Assembly: GCA_018287875.1 (NCBI GenBank)
Contig: JAGVVL010000002.1
Location: 4,836,001-4,900,000 of the forward strand
Reading direction: 5' to 3'
DNA: 64,000 nucleotides
Source: Nigrospora sphaerica
Taxonomy: Eukaryota > Ascomycota > Sordariomycetes > Amphisphaeriales > Apiosporaceae
Notes under the pieces: model-generated
What the model was told of the DNA's origin: nothing
The model's input: only the letters and a program-made list of their open reading frames with translations
Databases searched by the model: none
In this document: in pieces, positions 33,541-43,578 of the stretch
Position numbering within the stretch: the stretch's first letter is position 1
Layout: each line of letters begins with the position of its first letter
Program-made: the position numbers and the translations under genes

Positions 33541-34240
33541 TTATTGGCTCAGCTCAGCAATACTCGTCCATAACGGGGTGTCTTCGACCAGGTTCAGCGG
33601 TAGCACGAAATTGGCCTTATTGCTCCTCAACATGCGGTGCTTGGCGGACAACCTGGCAGATGCCTTCTCGCTACGTTGGGTAGATAGCCCTGTAGATACC
33701 GATACCGCCGTATCACTGTCACGTGCAGTCTTCGTGGTGCTCGCGGAGACACTGCATGTAGGCTTTGGAAGTAGCACGCTCTATAGGTCGGCAATGAGAG
33801 GTATCGAGTCCCCTGCAATCGTGGCGTGCATCATGGCCTCACACCGGTTGCCAACGTGGGGCGCTGGTGTGTACTGGCGCCCGTACACATACAGCATATT
33901 AATAGCGTGTGACGGAGAATCGAGCCGAAGGAGCGGCGCATGTGTAAACGTGTTGAAGCGATCCTTATGGCGCTTTAAGATAATCGACACATGGGTCTCT
34001 TACAAAATGGTGCACATAGAATTTAAGTGTACATCGCGCCGCCACGCCATCAAGATCGGACGCGTCTGGGTCCCGGATGATATGCCAGGATGAACTAGGT
34101 CTTAGTCGGCGGTCATCGTGCAGCTTGTAGGGGATAGTCTCAGACCCGTCGGTGACGACTAAGAGGTACACGAATAGGCAGTGGACGTCGCGCGGAAGGA
34201 TGTGCCCAGCGGCCTCACTATGATGATAATAGGGCTTCAA
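33541..34240 (-). pseudogene. Remnant of an unidentified protein gene
   Basis: Three minus-strand blocks read like protein rather than noise: 34240-33965 (AGHILPRDVHCLFVYLLVV), 33990-33781 (DRFNTFTHAPLLRLDSPSHA and INMLYVYGRQYTPAPHVGNR) and 33777-33541 (KASARLSAKHRMLRSNKANF). The last two are in the same frame and separated by a single TAG, as a RIP-type CAG to TAG change would produce. No family is recognised. The antisense strand is also open over part of this (33578-34093), so the assignment is weak. Confidence 0.3.
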
Positions 34241-35581
34241 ATAGAACGGCCTCTCAAGCTTTGATAGCAGGGTCCTCTATGTCTTCCTATTATTCTTGGG
34301 CTTGTCGTGGGTGCTATTCGTGTCACTGTCTGTCCCTGTATCCACCTCTTAGTCCGGCCTCTTCTATCACTTGCTCTGTGGGGTTCCAGACTATGCCGGT
34401 ATCGAGTCTATAAAAATATCAGAGAGCGGATTGGACGGCGCGCATAGGCGAGAGTCCTTGGGTTAGTGGAGGCGTGCGCGCTTCGGCGGTCGGTCGACGT
34501 ATTTGCCTCGAATAATGCATACTCTTCCGTGTCCGATGCTTAACGCTGTCGCTCTGACGGTCGCTAGTCGTCTCCTCCGTTTGCGTAGTGCTATGTGCGC
34601 TTCTCTTTCTCGTCTGGAATCCTTAGGCGCACGCGCTTTGATGGGCGCTATTCGATATCGTCCGCTTTAGATGGCGCGCTTCACGCGAGGTCCGGGGGCG
34701 TGGCGTCGATAGATGGCAGATAGTTCTGGAGACGAAACTCTTGATTAATAGCTCTGAGCTTTCGTGCGAATCTGATGTCAGGTGTATGTACCATTGCTTG
34801 CTGTCTATGTGTGTGAACTACCTAGTTGGAGAATTGGGCTGCTATTTCAATCCGTGTTGTCTGTTCTACCGGTTTCCAATCTGCTCCTAGATATATCTAT
34901 TTGCCTCTTTGTGCACCTAAGGTCCTTTGTGCAGCCGGAGGCTTCCTGCTCTATATGGTCACTTCTATATGTCTCCTTCCATGTGTGGACGTTTCCACAC
35001 GTTTCCACTTTATATGTACGTTGGGGCTGCATGGGATGCCCCCGGTTACCGACAATAGCGTTTAGCTGTTGCTATTCTTTCCACCGGCGTACATCGGCCA
35101 CCCAAGTGTCGGGAATGTATGGGTAGATCAAGGAGGAAAGAAGCGCTCCCGGCCACCACAATTGGGCCAATGCGACAATCTGGCGATGGGATGGTAGCTG
35201 GGGCGGGCAATGGGGTGGCCCGATGCAGTCGGTCGGATGGAGTCGATGGAGCGAACCAATGGAGCTGATCGGGGCTGTCAGGTTGGTGCCTCAAGCTGCA
35301 AGCAGTACTTGTGGTTGACAGGGCAGTACATAGCCCTTAAGCCGCGCCTGGCCGTGTCTCCTTCCCGAAGTGGTAGTTCCAGACTTTATGCAGTGGATCC
35401 CGCCCATGGCAGTACGCCACGATTCCAGACACTGGAACGTACCCTGGGGAGTAGGCAAAGTACCGCACCGCCTCAACAGCGCACCTAGCGCCACGCTCAC
35501 ACTATGCGCTAAGGCTCTAGGCTCCACGCGGTCGCGTCTCAGTGGGTACATCATCCACTCAACCACAAAGACCCCCACGCC
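34241..35581. other. AT-richer non-coding stretch
   Basis: No gene is seen. Open frames are short and Cys/Ser-rich in a random-looking way. The last 300 bp form the 5' flank of the B-box gene. Confidence 0.45.
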
Positions 35582-36819
35582 ATGTTCGCGGCTCAGCGGA
35601 ACTACGACAGGACATCCATCGAGGCGGCGCTGCAGAGGAAGACTCGACGCATCAGCCATCCGAGGCGTGCGAAGCGCCAGGTCGCTGCCGCCGCCGCTGC
35701 CCCGTCGATGAGGCGGAGGCACGCCTGCGAGTTTTGCCAGAGCAAGCAGCTCGCGTACCAGTGCCACCAATACCAATCATACCTCTGTGCCGACTGCGTC
35801 ATCAATGCTGTTGTTACGCACCGCGACCATACCATCCGAGCCCTGCATGAGGGACAGGCGGAGGGACTCCATGCACAAGAGGCACTGTCGCCCGTTTACG
35901 AACCAGGTGCCCCCCAAACCGAGGACCCTGTTAATGCACCCGCACACGTGTCGGACGCGGTGACGCAATGTTGCTCCGGTTGTGAGGAAAGCTTGTCGGA
36001 CAGGCGGTTCGATTGCCAGGACTGCGACGAGAGTTTCTGCGTGGAATGTCGCTCTCTGCACTTTCCAGACCACTGGCTTATGGAAACGGTTAATATACAC
36101 GGTTCGGAGGGTGGCAAGGGCAGCGCCAATGGAAATGACCCAGGCCTCGTCCTCGTCGAAGCCGACGTTGAGGTGGACCTCCAGGATCTGGGCGGCGACG
36201 ATGCTGATCTGGACGTCGAGGTCGACTAGGATGACCTCGACGAACATTTTGACCTGGACATTGACCTGGACGAGCCCGAAGGCACCGTCGACATCTCTTG
36301 TCAGCGGTCCGACCGCTCCGGCCTTTCCTCTTCATTCCCGGTATGGCGCGATGAGCTCGAGACCCTGCTGACCGATGTCATCACCAAGGCCGCGGTGAAG
36401 GCTGCCACAGAGGCCTCTATCATCGCTATCCCGCAGATCCTAGACCGCTTGGCCCAGCGCGACCTGCAGAGGCTCCCGGCAAGACCCATGTCGGGGGCGT
36501 CGTCACTTGGACGAGCGCCGGGATCAGGACTGTCGGCACCAGTATCGCCGGCGCCAGCGTCAGAAGCCACATCGACATCAATGTCTAAACGTGTCCACCG
36601 CGAGCTGCTAGACTTCGACATGGATCCCGACGCAAATATGCTGGACGTACCGCTCCCTGCGAGACGAAGGGCTCTCCCCCGGAGGCAGTGGACTGCTAAA
36701 GAAAAGCGGCAATTAGGGGCACTGATGGAAAGGGGCTGGGCAACGGACGAGATTGCCCGCACTATGCGAGGACCATTGGAGCCGTGGTACAGCAGTGGCG
36801 GAAACAGGCGGGAGATTGA
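35582..36819 (+). pseudogene. B-box/second zinc finger/SANT-like gene broken by one TAG and one frameshift
   Basis: The ATG at 35582 opens 215 codons. A B-box-like finger is at residues 49-83 (CEFC...YQCHQYQSYLCADC...H..H) and a second finger near 137-160 (CCSGCEESLSDRRFDCQDCD, then ESFCVEC). An acidic stretch (VDLQDLGGDDADLDVEVD) then hits TAG at 36227-36229. The same frame continues without break for 200 more codons, starting DDLDEHFDLDIDLDEPEG, which clearly continues the acidic region. It reaches a Myb/SANT-like helix set (RRQWTAKEKRQLGALMERGW). About 36766-36772 a 1-nt shift moves the end of the helix (IGAVVQQWRKQAGD, stop 36819) to another frame. One CAG to TAG change and one missing base explain both breaks. 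Intact relatives would be nuclear zinc-finger regulators; a truncated 215-aa product could still be made. Confidence 0.6.
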
Positions 36820-37188
36820 TGGCAAACCTAGCGTGGAAGGGTTATAGAAAGCGAAGCAAGTGCGTGATTAGCACCTGGCGTGCAAGCCTCGTTAGAGTAT
36901 GCGGCCACAATATGGGCATCCCATGTGATCATTAATGTGTACAACTATATGTTCCGTATTCGATCACGCCTTGGATCAGCTCGTGCGCCATGGTGGGCTC
37001 CGTGGATGGTAGAAAGGAAAAGCACTAAACTTTCGCACGGTAAGTTAACGCAGCTTGGAGCGGGGTTGAGGGTTACGTCCCTACGTTCCGGCCAGGCCTA
37101 CCTCTCTTCATTGCGCAGTGCTCGTTTATCGTCTTTTCGTTCTGCTTCAACAGCACAACACTGAGGATCTATTTACATACACAACACC

Positions 37189-37308
37189 ATGGGCGCCCTT
37201 GTTTCTCTCAACCACACCATGCACTTTCCTTTTTACGCAGCTGCGTCCCGTGCGACGCGGCTTTACGGATTCGCGGAATCTCATTGGCGAGACGCGCAGG
37301 TCCCGTGA
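37189..37308 (+). promoter_or_regulatory. Upstream ORF in the leader of the NLR gene
   Basis: A 39-codon frame starting at ATG in a favourable context (ACACCATGGG), 273 bp before the NLR start codon and ending at TGA 37306-37308. If transcription starts upstream of 37189 it would limit translation of the NLR. The transcription start is not known. Confidence 0.3.
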
Positions 37309-37461
37309 TCGGCTCAGCCTCTTCCTAACCGCCGCGAGAGGGGTTCCCACGATAAATGCCTCCCCACGTTCGCTCTGCGACCAGAAACCTCTGTAGCATC
37401 TCTCACGACCCAGCAGTGCTCACTCTTCCGATACCATTTCCCATCACGGTTGCCGACCCCG

Positions 37462-40265
37462 ATGGCCGAAGTGCTCGGCACTGTGGCCAGCGCGATCGCG
37501 GTAATCGAACTAGCAGCAAAGACGGCCCGGCTCTGTACGCAATACTGCAAAGATGTTTCCAACGCTAAAAACGACATCGAACGTATCCAGACCGAAGTCA
37601 CGAGCCTATCCACTGTCACGGAGAGCGTGCAGGAGCTTCTAGAGGGACCAAGAGGAGCGAAGCTTCGCACAGCCCAGGCGCTGGACACGGCGCTACGAAG
37701 CGGGCAATCCCAGCTTGAAACATTGCACAATACACTGAAGCCAAGCAAGTCACGATCGGCTGCGAATCGTCTTAGGCTACGCTCGCTAAAGTGGCCGTTC
37801 GAGAGCAAAGATGTTGAAAAGACCGTGCTTGCTCTTGCACGATGTGGACAAACAATCCAAGCAGCCTTGCAGGTGGATCAGACGTACGTGGGCAATCCGC
37901 TCTCTTTTCTCTGATTGTGCTAATAGTTCGCTCCTAGGAAGATTATTCTTGATCTCGACCAAAAGGCCACACTCGGCCGACTTCCTGTCGCGGAGGGCGC
38001 TGCCTTTGATTCCCACGCCGAAGAACACAGCCCGACCTGCCTTCGCGATACCCGAGTCGAGCTCCTACACGAGATCGATACATGGATTCGAAACCCGACG
38101 GCCGAGGCGATGTTCTGGCTGAATGGGATGGCTGGAACAGGCAAATCGACCATCTCGCGGACGTTGGCCCGTTCTGCGTCGGAGACGGGTTGTCTTGGCG
38201 CAAGCTTTTTCTTCAAGAGAGGTGAAGGCGATCGCGGCGATGCCTCCAAGTTCTTCACCACAATTGGGGCGCAATTTGCATCTCGAGAGCCAGCACTCAT
38301 CCCACACATCCAGGCTGCCATCGATTCGGATCCCACTATAATAAGCAAAGCGATACGAGAACAGTTCCAGAAGCTGATCCTGGGCCCTCTTTCGAAGGTT
38401 TCGGTCAACGATTCTACTAGCCGGACTATCTTGGTCGTTATTGATGCACTCGACGAATGCGACCATGATAAAGATGTCAAGCTGCTGATTCAGCTTCTTT
38501 CCCGCTCTAAGGAAATCCAGCACTGGCGGCTGAAGGTTTTCCTTACTAGCCGACCCGAACTGCCGATTCGTCTTGGTTTTAAAGCCGTCCAGGGCACGTA
38601 CCAGGGCGTCATTCTCCATGAGATCGCTGGAACCATCATCGAGCGGGATATTGAGGCCTTTCTACGACATGAGTTCGCACGGATTAAAACGGAGTATAAT
38701 GAGGCAGCCCCAGACGGTCTGCATTTGCCACCCAGTTGGCCGCGTCAAGCCGATATACAAACATTAGCTCGGATGGCCGTGCCGCTATTCATTTTTGCGG
38801 CCACCGTGTGTCGATTCATTTGCGACGAGTGCATCGGCGACCCGAGAAAGCAGCTCCAAGAGGTCTTGAACTACCAAACGAGGACTCAGATATCCCAGCT
38901 GGATGCTACCTACCTGCCAGTCCTGGACCGACTTGCCAATAACTCGAAAGGCAGACAACGAGCTGAGGTCTGGGAGCGTTTCCGAGACGTGGTTGGTGCC
39001 ATTATCACTCTTGCTAACCCCCTCTCAATGACTGCTCTAGCCCAGCTGCTCGGAAGGTCCGACAACGACATCCATGCAACATTACGGCTGCTACACTCTG
39101 TGCTGGGTGTTTCCTCTGACGGCCCTATCAGAATGTTCCACCTTTCCTTTCGCGACTTCCTCTTAGACCCGGAGAAATGCGACCGTCCGTTCTGGGTCGA
39201 CGAGACGGGGGCGCATAAGAAGCTGGCCGACCAGAGCCTGCGGATGCTAGCAAAGTTTCTACGGGCGGACATATGTAATGTCATCCACCCGGGAACGCCC
39301 TCCTCTGATATCGATCCACAGGAAATAAACGACAGAATCCCTCCAGAAATACAATATGCTTGTCGCTATTGGGTATATCATTTGACACGATCAAAGACGA
39401 GGCTATCTGATAGTAGCGAGGTGCATTCGTTTCTTGCCGCCCACTTCCTACACTGGTTAGAGGCACTTAGCTGGATGCGACGAGCTTCGGAGAGCATAGG
39501 TCTGTTGGATGCGTTACAAGACTTTGTCGATGTAAGTGCTGGGCATCGCTTAAGAACAGTCGGGTTTAACATTTATAGGCCGATACCGGCAGTCATCTTC
39601 TTACCTTCTTACACGATGCGCGGCGCTTTGCCTCTAGTACGATCTTCAGAGTTGAACTTGCGCCTCTCCAAGTATACTCCTCTGGCCTCCTGTTTACACC
39701 AAAGAGGAGTATTGTACGCACTACCTTCACTAGCGAAATACCTCATTGGATAACGTTACAGCCACGGGTGGAGGATGACTGGGACGCCTGCGAGCGGACG
39801 CTCGAGGGCCATAGCCACTACGTCAACTCGGTCGCGTTCTCGCCCGACGGCGCCGTCGTGGCGTCGGCGTCGCACGACAGGACCATCCGGCTCTGGAACG
39901 CGGCGACGGGCATTTGCTTTGAAACAACTGATGTTGGCACCATTTTACAAAGCCTTTCCTTTAGTAAGGATGGCTCGTTACTTGTCACTGACGTTGGCAC
40001 CATTACTATAGCTAGCGGGACACAACCTGCGAGCACGAGTGCTGTCTTTAAGGACACTATCTCACCACGTTTAGCTAACCCTACTCAAGCAGGAGGGGTT
40101 CGCTTTGGTCTTGGGATCAGTAAAGATCGTTGCTGGATTACTCAAGGTGATCGTAATCTGCTCTGGCTACCGGCGAATGTTCGACCAGGCAAATCAGCTG
40201 TGCATGGTTTCGTGGTAGCGCTTGGTAACGGGTCAGGAAAGGTTACGATTATGCAATTTATATAA
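37462..40265 (+). CDS. NLR protein: Fungal_N (HeLo-like) - NACHT - WD40 (HET-E/HNWD class)
   Basis: Three exons, 37462-37883, 37938-39531 and 39579-40265, encode 900 aa. Introns are 54 nt (GTACGT, GCTAAT branch, CCTAG) and 47 nt (GTAAGT, TTTAAC, TATAG); phases fit exactly. Residues 1-120 ([20 protein letters not shown]) match the fungal STAND N-terminal domain that triggers cell death on oligomerisation. NACHT follows, with Walker A GMAGTGKS at 204-211 and Walker [13 protein letters not shown] at 305-316. Helical regions follow ([15 protein letters not shown]) and the usual pre-WD segment ([18 protein letters not shown]). There is one canonical WD unit ([18 protein letters not shown], then [10 protein letters not shown]), followed directly by the degenerate family C-terminus ending NLLWLP...[12 protein letters not shown]. 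NLRs of this class act in heterokaryon incompatibility and innate-type recognition, with WD repeats as the variable sensor. No stop or frameshift is seen, unlike its neighbours. The WD unit is much more GC-rich than the flanking exon. Confidence 0.85.
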
Positions 40266-40459
40266 GACTATCTCGTAGGTAACAAATGCCTGCTCTCTTG
40301 CTTTCTAAATATAGTCCTTTATAATTCTATGTCGCGCTGGAAGGTATCTAGCATGATAGCGCGTAAGCAGGTGAGGATTCACATTTTACTGCACGATAAT
40401 CTAACTGCCTTATTTTCTAATACCTTTGTAAAAGGGGGTTCGAGGGGACCTGACAAATT

Positions 40460-40473
40460 TATATCTTCTGCGC
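40460..40473. repeat. 14-bp target-site duplication, left copy
   Basis: TATATCTTCTGCGC is repeated exactly at 45661-45674, directly after the LINE tail. The duplication defines both ends of the LINE insertion. Confidence 0.9.
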
Positions 40474-40587
40474 AGGGAAAAAAAAACTTCTCGAAACCGA
40501 CCCCACACGGCGATAACTTCACAACCACGACTCTGAAACCCACCGGATAGCCCGGAAACTGTTCCTAGGGCCCCATTTACCCTAGAA

Positions 40588-41769
40588 ATGGTCGATTCAC
40601 CACCCTCGAGGCAAAGCGTGGGTGGCGGGAACCCCCAACGTCCCGCCCCACCACCCGAGCCGTCGCCTCCAGACTCGCGTACGCCATCGCCAAGCAGCAA
40701 CACGGCACCTGGACGCAGTCCAGAAGCCATTCGCAGCACCGTAAACAGCCTTAGACGCTTCTTAGCTGGTGATTCCGACGTTGCCACCTTAGTCGCAGCC
40801 GTACAAGCCGCCATCCTGGTCCTCGAGGCGGCAGCTAAGGAACCAGATAGCCAGACTAGCATCGAGAGACGCATCGATGCCATCGAGAACACGCTTCAGG
40901 GCATCCACAAGCATATTAAGGCTCTTAAGACATACGCTGCCGCCGCCACCGCTATAACCGCCGCTCCCTCACTTAGAGCCCCTCAGATAGCTAAGGCACT
41001 CCCTTCCCGTCAGGAACGAGAGATCACCGTCAAGGCTATAGAGACAGAAGGACGCACCTACGTAGAGATCGTTCGCAAGATCAACGCCGCCGCAGGGAGA
41101 GAGGCAGCAGTAGCAGCACTTAAGCTCCCTAGCGAAGACTACGCCATCACATGCAAGACAGTGGCGGAGAAACAAGCCCTAGAAGCCGACCTAAACTGGA
41201 CTGCCGAGGCCTTCGGAGAGAGTGCCTCCATCTAGAAGAGAAAGATCCTGGTGGTGGCCCATGGCATTAACAAGGAGGCTATAGAGACAAACCAAGGGCA
41301 GCTAGGAGTTTAACTCCGGAACCAGCCCGGCGGCCCTATCGACGTACTAGAGGCCAAGCTCCCTCGCAACGCCAAGACCTCGTCTAGGAAGGTCACGGCC
41401 CTATATATTGCAGTACCCACGGTTCAACAAGCGGAACAGCTATGTCGAGACGGCCTTATTTAGCAGTATAGCTACTATCCATGCGAGCCCTTCGCCGAAG
41501 GAGCACAGCTTAAGCAATGCTACCACTGTTACCGTTATAGACATATCGCCTGTGTCTGCCGCTATGCACGTAAGTGCAGGCTCTGTTCTTTAATAAAGCA
41601 TGACAATAAAGAATACCTAGAAGCCGAGAATAAGAGCCGGTACTGCTGTCTAGCATACCGAGGACCACATACTGCGTGGTCTAAGGAGTGTCCAGTCCGC
41701 TAGGAGCAGGTCCAGATCGCTAAGGCTGCTTATATCACAAGACCGAAGGGATTCGCACTGCCCTCGTAA
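40588..41769 (+). pseudogene. LINE ORF1 (gag-like, zinc knuckle), interrupted
   Basis: The first 215 codons from ATG 40588 are open: a Pro/Ser-rich start (PPPEPSPPDSRTPSPSS) and an Ala-rich helical region (KHIKALKTYAAAATAITAA). TAG at 41233 is the first stop, followed by a TAA and further TAGs in the same frame. The frame continues to 41769 and contains a degenerate CCHC knuckle pair (CYHCYRYRHIACVC, CRLC) at about 41518-41586. It binds RNA in active elements. The stops match CAG/CAA to TAG/TAA changes. Confidence 0.75.
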
Positions 41770-43246
41770 GAACCCCCTAAGCCAATAGCCGAAGACTAGC
41801 AGACAGTATAGCCGCGGAAGCGTCGAGCAACTAGCTGCCGTACTAGAAGCACTGGCAGAGCCCGCAGTAGAACCCACGAAGAGATAGACGACATGGACAT
41901 CGAAACACCGGAGTCAACACTAAACAGCATCCACACTCGACTATAACAGCGCTAAGGATCCTACACTGGAACACGCAGAAAAGTAAGAAAGCACAGATCC
42001 CGGTAGTCGATGCCATCTCCAAAGAGTACAACATCCTAGCTATCTAAGATCCCTAGCGAAACCTAAATATACGGACCACCTACTACCCGAGATCCTCTCT
42101 ATACTACCTACTTTACGCGACTAAGGGAGGCAAGGCATGCATTTATATTAATAGAAAGTACACCTTAACGCAGTGGACATACAAGGCGCAGCCAGATAAG
42201 TGTCGTATCACAATCTAACTACCAGACGGTCCTATAACGGTTGTCTGCATATACTCGCCTCCCCCTAGGTCCACCAGCAGATCGGACCTGCCCGCTATCG
42301 AAGCCCTCTATACCGAACCCCAGCTAAAACAAACAGTCCTCGTGGGAGACTTCAACGTCCACCACCCTGTCTAGGGAGGATACAACGTCCGACCCTATAA
42401 TGCAGCTAACAAGCTACTCCAGCTAGCAGAATCCTGGAGACTCCAGCTGATCACTCCCCCTAGAACACCGATATAAACTCGAAGAGGGTGTATAGACTCC
42501 ACAATCGACTTAGCGTAGGCCACGGACGATCTCCAAGCTGCCTATAACAGGTATGCCCCATTTGCTAAATCCGATCACCTCCCCTAAGTAATACGCATAG
42601 CTGGACCCTGTATAAACCGCTAAGACAGGCTACAACGTAGCTGGAAAACAGCTGACTATAACTAGGCGAAGGCAGAGGCGGCACACCTACTACAGCCAGG
42701 ACAACTCGAGATACTAAAAGAAATCGATAGCTACACCGAGATATTAGCTAAGGAGCTAACTCGGATAGCCGACTTGGTTGCCCCCCTCCGCCACTTTAAG
42801 GGGAGAAGTAAAGCCTAGTGGAACTACAATACAAAAAGAGCTATAGAGGAGGAGAGACGAGCCTAGCGAGCATAGCTATCCGATAGGACAGATGCAACCT
42901 GGCGAGCCCTTCGGTAAGCATCCCTTACGAAAAAGAAAACAATCTGCACTGTAAAGACAGCGACCTAGAGAGGCATGCTCCACGAGGCCTCTAGCTAGCC
43001 AGCTGGCGTCTAGAACATCGCGAGATAGGCCAGAACCGAAGGAGCGGCGCCGCCGCTACCTCTAACCGTCCCTACACTCCACACACTGCAAGGCGAAGTA
43101 ACGACCTATAAGGAGAAAACAGAGGCCTTCTAAGAGAGGTTTTACCCTCTCCTTAAAGCTATATATACTAGCGTCCGAATAATAAATTAGCTCGCAGCCC
43201 CTCTCGATATAGACAGTAAGGTAACAGCAGTATAAGTCCAAGACGT

Positions 43247-43578
43247 TGTTACAGGTTGGGACCTGGGAGATAGGCTCAGGCGCACCTGGCCTGAGCGTCT
43301 CACGAACCCCTCACATGTGGCTCCGAGTAGGTCTCTCCATTCGAACGCCAGGCTAGTGGTCAAGACCTAGGAGGGGGGGAGCTGAGCAAGCGATCCGAAC
43401 GTTCCGATCCGAACGTTCCGGTCCGAACGTTCCTATCCGAACGTTCCGGTCCAGTCTCGCAAGATTTAACGAGACGCTGCGCCCGGCCTCCTGAAGACGG
43501 TTCTCTTCTCTCTTTCCCATCTAGAAAATAAACAGCATTTGGCCCCTTCGATAGTGCTTCAAGGCTCAGCCTCTCACA
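43247..43578. mobile_element. Solo LTR nested in the LINE, 332 bp
   Basis: The sequence begins TGTTACAGG and ends CTCTCACA (TG...CA ends) and is flanked by a 5-bp duplication GACGT (43242-43246 and 43579-43583), as expected for integrase-mediated insertion. It interrupts the LINE ORF2 between the endonuclease and reverse transcriptase regions. No internal retrotransposon sequence remains, so it is a solo LTR left by LTR-LTR recombination. It contains a 4x14-bp repeat. A related sequence starts at 60667. Confidence 0.85.
43393..43448. repeat. Four 14-bp units with GAAnnTTC palindromes inside the LTR
   Basis: Units ATCCGAACGTTCCG, ATCCGAACGTTCCG, GTCCGAACGTTCCT and ATCCGAACGTTCCG follow without gap. 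Each carries GAAcgTTC, the inverted half-site pair recognised by heat-shock factor, at a 14-bp period. The array lies in the position expected for an LTR enhancer. Binding is inferred. Confidence 0.85.

Noticed and set aside
33578..34093. 171-codon plus-strand frame
   Set aside because: Competes with the minus-strand remnant. Neither has a known domain, but the minus strand explains a longer region with a single TAG.
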